62,231 bases of DNA, taken from positions 1-62,231 of the forward strand of contig JAFQOR010000027.1 of assembly GCA_017403125.1 (NCBI GenBank), written 5' to 3'. Below, piece after piece: positions 54,515 to 62,231 of the stretch (its first letter is position 1; the number at the start of each line of letters is the position of its first letter). The stretch is from Alistipes sp. (GTDB lineage: Bacteria > Bacteroidota > Bacteroidia > Bacteroidales > Rikenellaceae). Below the pieces are notes generated by a model that was not told the DNA's origin, did not search any database, and saw only the letters and a list, made by a program, of their open reading frames with translations. A program made the position numbers and the translations under genes.

Positions 54515-55150
54515 ATGGATGCTTTGGAGCAATATATCTTGGATAATACCAAGCCCGAGGAGGAGCTTATGCACCGCCTCGAACGTGAGACATATCTGCG
54601 AGTCATCAATCCGCGTATGATTTCGGGACATCTTCAAGGCAAGCTCTTGGAGATGATAGTACGCATGATACGTCCCAGGCGTGTTCTCGAAATAGGCACA
54701 TTTACGGGCTACTCGGCGTTGAGTATTGCTCGTGGTTTGGACGATGATGCGAGGCTCGATACCATCGAGGTGGATGACGAGTTGGAGGAGATTGCTGCCC
54801 GCTTTTTCGAGGCTTCGAGCTATGGCGGACGTATCCGTCAGCACATTGGCTCGGCATTGGATGTTGTGCCCACGCTGGGCGAGTGCTACGATATGGTCTT
54901 TATGGATGGTGATAAGAGGGAGTATCCGGCCTACTATCGCATGCTTATGGAGGGTGGTTATCTTCGTCGTGGCTCCTTCATTCTTGCCGACAATATATTG
55001 TGGTATGGCAAGGTGGCACAGCCTATTGCTCATAATGACCGACATACCGAGGCGATAGTCGAGTTTAACCGCATGGTACGCGATGATGAGCGTGTCGATA
55101 ACGTTATTCTACCCATTCGCGACGGAATAAATCTTATCCGCGTTAAGTAG
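54515..55150 (+). CDS. Class I SAM-dependent O-methyltransferase
   Basis: A 211-residue enzyme of the COMT/CCoAMT-like family (YrrM type). SAM site VLEIGTFTGYSALSIARGL, acidic IEVDDELEE, metal and catalytic region YDMVFMDGDKREYPAYYRML and FILADNILWYGKV. Bacterial members act on catechol-like or tRNA targets; this one's substrate is not predictable. Last gene of the uvrA-M16 series, ending at a strong terminator. Confidence 0.92.
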   Translation: MDALEQYILDNTKPEEELMHRLERETYLRVINPRMISGHLQGKLLEMIVRMIRPRRVLEIGTFTGYSALSIARGLDDDARLDTIEVDDELEEIAARFFEASSYGGRIRQHIGSALDVVPTLGECYDMVFMDGDKREYPAYYRMLMEGGYLRRGSFILADNILWYGKVAQPIAHNDRHTEAIVEFNRMVRDDERVDNVILPIRDGINLIRVK

Positions 55151-55165
55151 GCTTATTATACGTAA

Positions 55166-55207
55166 GATATTAGACGTAGCTCTTATCCAAGAGCTACGTC
55201 TAATATC
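55166..55207. terminator. Bidirectional terminator overlapping the ZIP gene end
   Basis: A perfect 19-bp stem (55166-55184 with 55189-55207) and 4-nt loop ATCC. Its right arm codes for the last residues of the convergent ZIP transporter. Confidence 0.85.
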
Positions 55208-55959
55208 ATCATCAGAACGAATCCGATTGCAAACGTAATCGTACCCGTATCGGAGTGTTTGCCTTGCTGTGTCTCGGGTATCAGCTCCTCGACCACGACA
55301 TATAGCATTGCTCCTGCCGAGAAGGCGAGAAGGTAGGGTAGCATGGGCGATATGTGCTCAAACAGCAGAATCATGATTCCGGCAGATATGGGCTCTACAA
55401 TACCCGACAGGCTGCCATAGAGCCACGAGCGCTTGCGTGTCATGCCGTCGGCACGTAGCGGAAGAGATATTATCGCTCCCTCGGGAACATTCTGTATCGC
55501 CATACCCATAGCCAGTGCAAGTGCAGCTGCCATGGATATGCCACTATCGCCATTTAGCGCACCTGCAACAACGGCACCTACCGCCATGCCTTCGGGTATG
55601 TTGTGCAGCGTTACGGCCATCATCAACATCTGGCGCTTGCCCAACGACGAGTGTCGTCCCTCGGGGGTGTCGGATGTGGGGTGGAGGTGCGGAACAAGGC
55701 TGTCTAATGCCAACAGAAAGAGCATGCCAAGTATTATACCCACTGCTGCCGGCATCCAACTCATCCTGCCAAGATCATCAGATAGCTCCATTGCAGGCAT
55801 TATAAGTGACCACACCGAAGCAGCAACCATCACGCCCGCAGCAAATCCGAGTAGAGCCTTTTGTAGGCGTGCCGATACGCTATGGCGTGTGAAGAGCACT
55901 GACGATGCACCCAATATTGTCCCCAGGAACGGAAGAGTAAGTATAGCTAATATCTCCAT
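55183..55959 (-). CDS. ZIP family metal transporter
   Basis: A 258-residue membrane protein of eight helices that should import zinc or other divalent metals. Metal-site motifs are HNIPEGMAVG on helix 4 and QNVPEGAIIS on helix 5, with a histidine-containing loop (VPHLHPTSDTPEGRHSS) between helices 3 and 4. Complete. It stands alone between converging genes; metal specificity unknown. Confidence 0.93.
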   Translation of the reverse strand: MEILAILTLPFLGTILGASSVLFTRHSVSARLQKALLGFAAGVMVAASVWSLIMPAMELSDDLGRMSWMPAAVGIILGMLFLLALDSLVPHLHPTSDTPEGRHSSLGKRQMLMMAVTLHNIPEGMAVGAVVAGALNGDSGISMAAALALAMGMAIQNVPEGAIISLPLRADGMTRKRSWLYGSLSGIVEPISAGIMILLFEHISPMLPYLLAFSAGAMLYVVVEELIPETQQGKHSDTGTITFAIGFVLMMILDVALG

Positions 55960-55997
55960 GAGTAAAATTGTGGCGTTAGCAATAAAAAAGCAAAAAT

Positions 55998-56024
55998 TAG
56001 CCCAACCTTATGCAGATTGGGCTA
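55998..56024 (-). terminator. Terminator after rubrerythrin
   Basis: TAGCCCAA (55998-56005) pairs with TTGGGCTA (56017-56024); on the minus strand it is followed by a T-rich tract. Confidence 0.7.
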
Positions 56025-56036
56025 ACAACTTATCCA

Positions 56037-56573
56037 TTAGTAGTTTTCTGCCTTAATCTGGAAGTAGGCCTGGGGGTGAGCGCATACAGGACACATCTCC
56101 GGAGCCTTCTTGCCGATGCGGATATGACCGCAGTTCGAGCACTGCCAGATGACATCACCGTCGCGCGAGAATACCAAACCGCCCTCGACGTTTGCAAGAA
56201 GCTTCAAGTAGCGCTCCTCGTGCTCCTTCTCAATCTTGCCAACCTCGTCGAAGAGGAATGCGATGTGGTCGAAGCCCTCCTCGCGAGCATCCTTTGCCAT
56301 CTTGGCATACATGTCGGTCCACTCGTAGTTCTCGCCCTCGGCAGCAGACTTCAAGTTCTCGGCTGTCGAGCCAATGCCACCCAGAAGCTTAAACCAAATC
56401 TCGGCATGCTCCTTCTCGTTAGCTGCTGTCTCCTCAAAAATCTTTGCAATCTGAACATATCCATCCTTCTTTGCCTTCGATGCAAAGTACGTGTACTTGT
56501 TACGAGCCTGTGACTCACCGGCGTATGCCTCCCACAAGTTCTTCTCAGTTTTGGTTCCTTTTAACTCTTTCAT
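56037..56573 (-). CDS. rbr: Rubrerythrin
   Basis: A 178-residue peroxide reductase typical of anaerobes. The four-helix diiron domain has glutamate motifs [26 protein letters not shown] and [14 protein letters not shown]; the C-terminal rubredoxin-like domain has CSNCGH and CPVCAH, binding one iron. Complete and single. It has its own promoter and terminator, as expected for a stress gene. Confidence 0.96.
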   Translation of the reverse strand: MKELKGTKTEKNLWEAYAGESQARNKYTYFASKAKKDGYVQIAKIFEETAANEKEHAEIWFKLLGGIGSTAENLKSAAEGENYEWTDMYAKMAKDAREEGFDHIAFLFDEVGKIEKEHEERYLKLLANVEGGLVFSRDGDVIWQCSNCGHIRIGKKAPEMCPVCAHPQAYFQIKAENY

Positions 56574-56625
56574 AGCTTTTTTTGTTTTATAGGGTTATTA
56601 ACTGTTTTTCTCTGTTTCTCTGTTG

Positions 56626-56655
56626 CAAAGTTAAAAACAATTTTGTTATTTGCAA
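56626..56655 (-). promoter_or_regulatory. Promoter for rubrerythrin
   Basis: On the minus strand TTG (56655-56653), spacer 19, TAACTTTG (56633-56626), 53 bp before the start codon. Confidence 0.7.
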
Positions 56656-56827
56656 CATAAAAACGATTATATATTTCTATGTTTGTATAAGTGTGTGTTA
56701 TAGCAAATCGAAACGATATAATAATCACCAATATATAAAAGTGGCGCCTGTTGTCAAAAATTTTGCTTTTCACGCTCTTTTGCATCATAATTGCGTAACG
56801 ATGCCTAAAACCTTAAAACGAGTCGTT

Positions 56828-58282
56828 ATGCAAACGAGTACAAAAAACACTTTCAGGTTGAGCGTTATGACGCTTGCCATAATGAACATCACCGCCGTTG
56901 TGAGCCTTCGTGGTTTGGCAACCGAGGCGGTATATGGTCCGGCATCGGCTTTTTACTACCTCTTTGCCGCTATCGTATTTCTTATTCCTACGGCTATGGT
57001 GGCAGCCGAGCTTGCTGCAATGTTCTCATCGAAGCAGGGTGGTGTCTTTCGTTGGGTAGGTGAGGCTTTTGGTGCCCGCGCAGGCTTTGTGGCTATATGG
57101 TTGCAGTGGATACAATCTACAATTTGGTATCCTACGGTACTTACGTTCGGTGCTGTGAGTATCGCTTTCATGGGTGTAAACCCCACGGCTGATGCGGCGC
57201 TCGCCTCGAATCGCCTATTTACACTATGTATAGTGTTACTTATCTATTGGACTGCTACGTTCATATCGCTGCGTGGCATAGGTTGGGTAGGTAAGGTCAG
57301 TAAGTGGGGTGGTATCATCGGTACTATTATCCCCGCAGCACTACTCATCATCCTGGGCCTTTGCTACCTGTTGTCGGGGGGACACAACAATATGGATATG
57401 AATCAGAGCTTCTTCCCCGATCTCTCGAACTTCAATAACCTGGTTCTTGCAAGCAGCATCTTCCTCTTTTATGCCGGTATGGAGATGATGGGTATTCACG
57501 TTATGGAGGTCGATAATCCAAAGCGTAACTATCCGCGTGCCATCATCATTGGCTCGCTTGTTACGGTGGCTATATTCGTCCTTGGCACATTCTCGTTGGG
57601 CTTTATCATTCCGGCAAAGGATATAAGTCTCACGCAGTCGCTACTCATAGGTTTCGATAACTACTTCCACTACTTCCATATGTCGTGGGCGGGACCTATC
57701 ATTGCTGTGGCGTTGGTGTTTGGTGTGTTGGCAGGTGTGCTTACGTGGGTTGCAGGACCCTCGAAGGGTATATTTGCTGTGGGACGTGCCGGCTATCTGC
57801 CCCCATTCTTCCAGCGTGCCAATAAGCGTGGTGTTCAGCGTAATATTCTGCTTGTGCAGGGTGTTATTGTAACCATATTGAGCCTTCTGTTTGTGGTCAT
57901 GCCCTCGGTGCAATCCTTCTATCAGATTATGTCGCAGCTCACCGTACTGCTATACCTTATTATGTATATGCTGATGTTTGCTGCTGCCATCACCCTGCGC
58001 TACAAGCTTCCGAAGATGGAGCGCCCCTTCCGCCTTGGTAAGGGTAATTGGCTGATGTGGCTGCTTGCTGGCATGGGCTTCTGTGGAGCGTTGCTCGCCT
58101 TTGTGTTGAGCTTCATCCCGCCGTCGCAGATTGCCGTTGGTAGCACCACCGTGTGGTTTGCGGTACTTATCATCGGAGCGTTGATAGTTGTTGTTGCGCC
58201 CATGGTAATATACGCTCGTCGCAAACCCTCGTGGCGCATGCCCGATAGTGAGTTCGAACCCTTCGAGAACGAACGCAAGTAG
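56828..58282 (+). CDS. APC-family amino-acid permease (GadC-like)
   Basis: A 484-residue inner-membrane transporter with about 12 helices. FRLSVMTLAIMNITAVVSLRGLATEAVYG and PTAMVAAELAAMF followed by QGGVFRWVGEAFG are typical of the glutamate/GABA antiporter branch. I take ATG 56828 (MQTSTKNTFRLS); ATG 56801 is in frame and open reading extends further upstream, but that sequence looks like non-coding AT-rich leader. No decarboxylase gene is adjacent, so an acid-resistance role is not shown. Substrate is an amino acid by family. Confidence 0.85.
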   Translation: MQTSTKNTFRLSVMTLAIMNITAVVSLRGLATEAVYGPASAFYYLFAAIVFLIPTAMVAAELAAMFSSKQGGVFRWVGEAFGARAGFVAIWLQWIQSTIWYPTVLTFGAVSIAFMGVNPTADAALASNRLFTLCIVLLIYWTATFISLRGIGWVGKVSKWGGIIGTIIPAALLIILGLCYLLSGGHNNMDMNQSFFPDLSNFNNLVLASSIFLFYAGMEMMGIHVMEVDNPKRNYPRAIIIGSLVTVAIFVLGTFSLGFIIPAKDISLTQSLLIGFDNYFHYFHMSWAGPIIAVALVFGVLAGVLTWVAGPSKGIFAVGRAGYLPPFFQRANKRGVQRNILLVQGVIVTILSLLFVVMPSVQSFYQIMSQLTVLLYLIMYMLMFAAAITLRYKLPKMERPFRLGKGNWLMWLLAGMGFCGALLAFVLSFIPPSQIAVGSTTVWFAVLIIGALIVVVAPMVIYARRKPSWRMPDSEFEPFENERK

Positions 58283-58472
58283 CGGTGCGAAAAGACATAT
58301 AAGCGAATTATCTTCATTCGGTATATAAAAATAAGAACATCTTTCCGAGCTAAACGAGCGAGTGCTGAAAATCTCTCCCCCCCCCGCCTTCAATGTGGAA
58401 GATTGCCACGACTTGTAGTAAGACTCGCAATGATGCCGACGTCCAACGCAGATAATTTCGCTATACAATATT

Positions 58473-58506
58473 AGAGCCTGCTCAACGTAGAAGTTGAGCA
58501 GGCTCT
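58473..58506 (-). terminator. Terminator after purA
   Basis: AGAGCCTGCTCAAC (58473-58486) pairs perfectly with GTTGAGCAGGCTCT (58493-58506). The gap 58283-58526 also holds a run of nine C at 58377-58385 and no gene. Confidence 0.8.
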
Positions 58507-58526
58507 GCACTATATCGTGTATCGAT

Positions 58527-59810
58527 TTAGAATATCTCCTTGCGAATAATGGTCTGTTCGCGATCGGGACCTACCGAAACCACTGCAACCTCGGTCTTGG
58601 TAAGCTCCTCCAACTTGGCTATGTAGAGTTTCGCATTCTGTGGCAGCTCGTCGTAAGACTTTATTGCCGTAATATCCTCGCTCCAGCCATCCATCTCGAT
58701 ATACTCTGCCTCTACGCGAGCAAGGTCAGCTATGGTCGAGGGCACGTAGTCTATCGCCTTGCCATCGAGTTTGTAGCCTGTGCAGATGCGAATCTTATCT
58801 ACGCCCGTGAGCACATCGAAGAGCATCAGGGCAAGGTAGTTCAGACCACTTATGCGGCGCACGTGGTTCAACACCACCGTATCCAGCCAACCTACACGGC
58901 GTGGGCGTCCTGTTACAGTGCCATACTCATGACCTCGCTCGCGGATGTAGTCGGCGCGCTCGTCAAAGAGTTCGGTGGGGAAGGGACCCTCGCCTACACG
59001 TGTGGTGTATGCCTTTGCTACGCCCATAACGTTGTTGATGTAGCGAGGTGCAATACCCGTATTTACGGGTACACTCGCTGCTGTGGGGCTCGACGACGTC
59101 ACAAAGGGGTAGGTACCGTGGTCTATGCAGAGCATCACGCCCTGTGCACCCTCGAACAGCACCTTCTTACCTTCCTCAATCAGACGGTTGAGTAGTACCG
59201 AGGTGTCGCAAATCATAGGGCGCAACGTCTCGCCTAACGCCAAATATTGGTTGTATATCGTGTCGAAGTCGCAGGGCTCCATGCCGAGTGCCTTCAACTC
59301 CAAGTTCTTTTGTGCAAGAGCGTCGCGCAATCTCTCGGCGAAGTACTCCTTGTTCAGAAGGTCGCCCATGCGAATACCCACACGGCTGTACTTATCGGTG
59401 TATGCCGGACCTATACCCTTCTTGGTGGTGCCAATCTGGCGACCGCCCTTCAATGCCTCGTAGGCTCCGTCGAGCATCGAGTGGTAGGGCATGACGCATG
59501 CTGCGCGGTCCGAGATGAATAGTTTGTAATCGGTGATGCCGGCACTATGCAATCTCTCCAACTCCTCGATAAGTGATACGGGGTTGATGACCATGCCATT
59601 TGCCATGACATTTATGATGTGGGGGTTGAAGACTCCCGAAGGTATCGACTGCAAGGCAAACTTCTTGCCGCCAAAAACGATGGTGTGCCCGGCGTTGTTA
59701 CCGCCCTGATGGCGCACAACAACATCGGCACCTCCTGCATAGAAGTCCGTGATTTTACCCTTGCCCTCGTCACCCCATTGGGCACCTACAACAACCAGTG
59801 TCTTGCTCAT
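58527..59810 (-). CDS. purA: Adenylosuccinate synthase
   Basis: Joins IMP and aspartate with GTP in AMP synthesis. The 427-residue enzyme starts at ATG 59810 (MSKTLVVVGAQWGDEGKGK), which carries the GTP and catalytic Asp motif. HQGGNNAGHTI with the catalytic His, KKGIGPAYTDK and the late GRPRRVGWLD are all present. Complete. Eight codons upstream could extend it but do not match the family. Confidence 0.97.
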   Translation of the reverse strand: MSKTLVVVGAQWGDEGKGKITDFYAGGADVVVRHQGGNNAGHTIVFGGKKFALQSIPSGVFNPHIINVMANGMVINPVSLIEELERLHSAGITDYKLFISDRAACVMPYHSMLDGAYEALKGGRQIGTTKKGIGPAYTDKYSRVGIRMGDLLNKEYFAERLRDALAQKNLELKALGMEPCDFDTIYNQYLALGETLRPMICDTSVLLNRLIEEGKKVLFEGAQGVMLCIDHGTYPFVTSSSPTAASVPVNTGIAPRYINNVMGVAKAYTTRVGEGPFPTELFDERADYIRERGHEYGTVTGRPRRVGWLDTVVLNHVRRISGLNYLALMLFDVLTGVDKIRICTGYKLDGKAIDYVPSTIADLARVEAEYIEMDGWSEDITAIKSYDELPQNAKLYIAKLEELTKTEVAVVSVGPDREQTIIRKEIF

Positions 59811-59860
59811 AGTAGTTCTTTTTTTTAGCCACAATACCTCATGGCATAGTTTTACGCCTA

Positions 59861-59868
59861 CAAAAGTA
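59861..59868 (-). promoter_or_regulatory. Possible -7 element for purA
   Basis: TACTTTTG on the minus strand, 51 bp before the purA start; no clear -33 TTG. Confidence 0.4.
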
Positions 59869-59932
59869 GTGAATTTTGTGATACGTGGACCCTCTTGTGC
59901 CTCTAATTTTTCAACAGATTATGAAAAATTGG

Positions 59933-61186
59933 CTATCTTTTTGCGCGGTTTATGACATGCTCCATGATAATCACCGTCACAACGCCCATTGCAAAGCCGT
60001 TGCCCAGCAGCGGTTGCATTACTGCGGGAGCTATGCCTGCGGGCATCATCTGGAAGAGCATAGCAACCATCAGTGGCAGTCCCAACGTCAGGGCGTCGGC
60101 AAATGTCTCTGCCGACTTCGACGACTGCAACATCTCGAACGACGCAGCGAGCTGTGTGCCCATAAGGAAGAGTAGAATTACGCCAATAACGGGGTTGGGT
60201 ATGCTTGTCAGCACCCATACCAAATCGGGCGATAGAGCACATAGGGCGAGCATTACGGTTGCAGGTATCAGTGCGCGTCGCGCTGCACACCCCGTCGATG
60301 CTATCACGCCCGGACTCATCGAGTAGTTCACGGGGCCGAGTACGCCCATGGCTCCTGCCACGATGTTCATCGCGCCTGTCACCCTCACACCTCGCTTCAT
60401 GCGTTTATCCATATTGTCGGAGCCAAGCATCGCGCCGAGTGACTCAATTGAGCCTATGTCGTTTATCAGTAGAGCGACGTAACATATGACAAAGGCGATG
60501 ATAAGGCTCCAATCTATCGTGACGTCGCTTATCACAAGACTCTCCATCGACGCTGCACTCGCCGTCTTCTCGGGTAGCGCAAACATGGCATAGTAGGCTA
60601 CGCTGCCTACTATCAGCGCAATGGGTATCACAAGGCTCTTGGCTACGCCACGCAGCTTGCGGTTGAGGACAACCATGCCTACAACACCCACAATGGCGAA
60701 TATCAAGCCGAAGATGTTCTGGTCGTGTGTCGCATGGGGCGCAAACACAAGTTTGTTGGCTATCGTGGGTGTTAGAGTGAAGGCAATGAGCATGAGTATT
60801 ACCACGATGATGCGCGGGGTAAATAGTCGCTGAACATAGCGCATCATGCCACCAATGGTCATCAGCGATATGAGCACACCGCCTATGGCAATCGAGGAGT
60901 ATATAGCATTGCTCTCTGCACCTTTTGCCGAAAGTACACCTACGAGGAGCACAGCAGCGGGTCCCACTACCAAGGGCAGACGGTGTCCCCATATAATCTG
61001 CACAAGCCCCGCTATGCCCATCACGGCGAACATCTTCTGTGCGTAGAATAGCTTGTCGGCAGGCGTGCCCTCTGCCACAAATACGCTCGTTACGACTACG
61101 GCTACGGCGAGAACAAACCACTGTACCGAGTAAAGTATTAGCTGTGATGCGGGAAGGCGGTCTTCTACATTATATTTAAGTTTCAT
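59933..61186 (-). CDS. NCS2 family purine/xanthine permease
   Basis: A 417-residue transporter with about 12-14 helices. NCS2 signs are VQWFVLAVAVVVTSVF, the conserved QIIWGHRLPLVVGPA region, and the pseudo-helix motif SMSPGVIASTGCAARRAL where many members have NQNxG. The gene lies 25 bp after a guanine deaminase on the same transcript, pointing to guanine or xanthine import rather than uracil. Confidence 0.88.
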   Translation of the reverse strand: MKLKYNVEDRLPASQLILYSVQWFVLAVAVVVTSVFVAEGTPADKLFYAQKMFAVMGIAGLVQIIWGHRLPLVVGPAAVLLVGVLSAKGAESNAIYSSIAIGGVLISLMTIGGMMRYVQRLFTPRIIVVILMLIAFTLTPTIANKLVFAPHATHDQNIFGLIFAIVGVVGMVVLNRKLRGVAKSLVIPIALIVGSVAYYAMFALPEKTASAASMESLVISDVTIDWSLIIAFVICYVALLINDIGSIESLGAMLGSDNMDKRMKRGVRVTGAMNIVAGAMGVLGPVNYSMSPGVIASTGCAARRALIPATVMLALCALSPDLVWVLTSIPNPVIGVILLFLMGTQLAASFEMLQSSKSAETFADALTLGLPLMVAMLFQMMPAGIAPAVMQPLLGNGFAMGVVTVIIMEHVINRAKR

Positions 61187-61211
61187 GTTGGCGTTGTCTT
61201 TTGTTTGATGT

Positions 61212-61736
61212 TTAGTACTCTACTTTATCGGTTTTGTCCTCCCACTTGCGAAATGCCTCCATCGCCTCGTCGCGCATGAAGTGCTCGCAGTGTATCGAAC
61301 GACGGTCGTAGTCCAAACGCAGTTGGTCGTATATGAACGAGTCGTCGAAGTCTATGGCGGCAGCATCACGCTTGGTATTGGCGTAACATATACGTTGTAT
61401 GCCCGCCCAATATAGTGCACTCAAACACATGGGGCAGGGCTCGCACGAACTATATACGGTGCATCCCGAGAGGTCGAAGTTTTGCAACTCTCGGCATGCG
61501 TTACGTATCGCCATCACCTCGGCATGTGCCGTGGGGTCGTTGTTCGGAACCACTCGGTTTGCGCCCTTTGCCACAACCTTGCCGTCGCGTACTATTACTG
61601 CGCCAAACGGACCTCCACCCTCGTCAATATTTTCGATGGATAGCTCTATCGCCATTCTCATAAACTCCCTATCTTCTGCCGAGAAGTTTGTTGTTTCGGG
61701 CAGTCCGTTCTGCCTATCCGTGATATTTTCTTGCAT
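61212..61736 (-). CDS. guaD: Guanine deaminase (CDA fold)
   Basis: A 174-residue zinc deaminase, converting guanine to xanthine. Zinc site: HAEVMAIRNAC (His and catalytic Glu) and SSCEPCPMCLSAL (two Cys). The C-terminal tail DSFIYDQLRLDYDRRSIHCEHF matches GuaD, not tRNA adenosine deaminase. Co-transcribed with the NCS2 permease; with purA downstream this forms a purine salvage block. Confidence 0.92.
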   Translation of the reverse strand: MQENITDRQNGLPETTNFSAEDREFMRMAIELSIENIDEGGGPFGAVIVRDGKVVAKGANRVVPNNDPTAHAEVMAIRNACRELQNFDLSGCTVYSSCEPCPMCLSALYWAGIQRICYANTKRDAAAIDFDDSFIYDQLRLDYDRRSIHCEHFMRDEAMEAFRKWEDKTDKVEY

Positions 61737-61776
61737 GCTGTTATCTATTTATTTGCCACGCAGAGCAAAATTCGAG

Positions 61777-61808
61777 CAAATATACAAAAAAATATGTAAT
61801 TATCTCAA
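61777..61808 (-). promoter_or_regulatory. Promoter for guaD and the permease
   Basis: On the minus strand TTG (61808-61806), spacer 21, TATATTTG (61784-61777), 41 bp before guaD. Confidence 0.6.
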
Positions 61809-61878
61809 TCCCTATTTTTGCTTTGCTTGGTGGCGCTTCGCCTGGCGGTGTGTGGTTCGGGGGTGGTTTTCTCCCTTT

Positions 61879-61937
61879 CGCTACTCTTTTGCTGTCCTCC
61901 CGCTACTCTTTTGCTGTCCTCCCGCTACTCTTTGCCC
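61879..61937. repeat. 22-bp tandem units
   Basis: CGCTACTCTTTTGCTGTCCT plus CC occurs at 61879 and 61901, with a partial third at 61923. CTACTCTTTGC-type words also occur near 42470 and 62091. The 434-bp gap 61737-62170 has no gene. Confidence 0.8.
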
Positions 61938-61946
61938 ACACTTGTA

Positions 61947-61972
61947 TGCGGGTATTAAAAATAATACCCGCA
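61947..61972. repeat. GCGGGTA-type hairpin outside the main array
   Basis: TGCGGGTATT, loop AAAAAT, AATACCCGCA: a perfect 10-bp stem whose arms resemble the GCGGGTA/TACCCGC arms of the 42.6-44.0 kb array. Confidence 0.6.
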
Positions 61973-62121
61973 CACGGAGAGAGAAACGGGTGTTTGGATG
62001 GTGTGGTGCCGGCTGGCTTTGTTTGCCGGTGGGCTTTACCCTTGATGGCGCTGCGCTTGTTGGTTTCTCCGCCCTTTCACTTTCCTTCCCTTTGCTACTC
62101 TTTTGCGTCCGATACAACAAA

Positions 62122-62150
62122 AAAGCAGCACCCCTTTGGGATGCTGCTTT
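62122..62150 (-). terminator. Terminator of the partial gene at the right edge
   Basis: AAAGCAGCA (62122-62130) pairs with TGCTGCTTT (62142-62150), extended by CCC/GGG; on the minus strand it runs into TTTTTTG. Confidence 0.8.
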
Positions 62151-62170
62151 GGAATTATCGTTGTAAACGA

Positions 62171-62230
62171 TTAGAAGGTCTCCGAACCACTCTCAAATGT
62201 CTTGCCGGTGAAGTCAAGGGCTGAATTTAC
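62171..62230 (-). CDS. C-terminal end of an unidentified protein (partial)
   Basis: On the minus strand the reading VNSALDFTGKTFESGSETF ends in TAA at 62173-62171, 21 bp before a terminator in the same direction. This supports a real gene running out of the window. Only about 19 residues are visible, so I cannot name it. Confidence 0.5.
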   Translation of the reverse strand, partial: VNSALDFTGKTFESGSETF

Positions 62231-62231
62231 G

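Noticed and set aside
59933-61186. Calling the NCS2 protein a uracil permease (UraA)
   Set aside because: It is in one transcript with guanine deaminase, so purine transport fits better.
61399-62166. Plus-strand frame of 255 codons running from guaD into the repeat gap
   Set aside because: It starts antisense within guaD and continues through tandem repeats and a terminator; no family resemblance.

Overview
The window looks like chromosome of a gut-type member of the Bacteroidota, order Bacteroidales. The evidence is repeated promoters of the TTG-N19/20-TAnnTTTG type, a single-chain SecDF, DUF4831 and TIGR02757-family genes, a mammal-like histidine route ending in a fused FtcD, and GH29 and C69 enzymes. 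Overall base composition looks close to 50% GC. I cannot place it to genus from sequence alone; Rikenellaceae, Odoribacteraceae and Tannerellaceae all remain possible.

Layout. 1-520: three tandem 112-bp repeats, each carrying a tRNA-Gly-like 3' end. 521-10858 (+): a GH29 fucosidase, secDF, then a tight cluster (short YbbR-like protein, coaE, folP, lolD-like, TIGR02757, trmN6-like), a DUF4831 protein and a probable DNA-alkylation-repair protein. 10905-16168 (-): thioredoxin, radA, rseP, dxr and an M23-fold protein whose active site looks dead. 16485-21403: sugar nucleotidyltransferase, miaB (-), yitT (-), plsY, gtrA. 21484-29022 (-): a complete histidine-to-glutamate operon (ftcD, hutU, hutH, hutI) headed by a Dabb protein and ending in a nitroreductase-like lipoprotein. 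29235-30670 (+): an NfeD/stomatin pair. 30841-37427 (-): FKBP isomerase, AsmA/DUF748 protein, then an SDR, an old-yellow-enzyme reductase and a steroid 5-alpha-reductase that together look like a bile-acid/steroid reduction operon. 37428-44251: lpdA, C69 dipeptidase and a YggS protein among repeat-rich non-coding DNA. 44252-55150 (+): a small HTH protein, truA, dnaK, dapB, lepB, yigZ, uvrA, an M16 peptidase, an O-methyltransferase. 55183-61736: ZIP transporter (-), rubrerythrin (-), an amino-acid permease (+), then purA, an NCS2 permease and guanine deaminase (-). The last 60 bases hold the end of an unidentified minus-strand gene.

Most coding sequence is ordinary core metabolism. The most unusual points are: (i) about 2.1 kb without genes at 42163-44251, holding hairpin plus hexanucleotide units in two opposite orientations; (ii) five copies of a 45-bp palindrome with a conserved 13-nt loop, some with compensatory arm changes; (iii) three dyads spaced 31-32 bp apart upstream of dnaK, followed by a sigma-54-like -24/-12 element; (iv) the three-gene steroid/bile-acid reduction cluster; (v) tandem tRNA-Gly tails at the left edge. 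Functions given to non-coding elements are inference.
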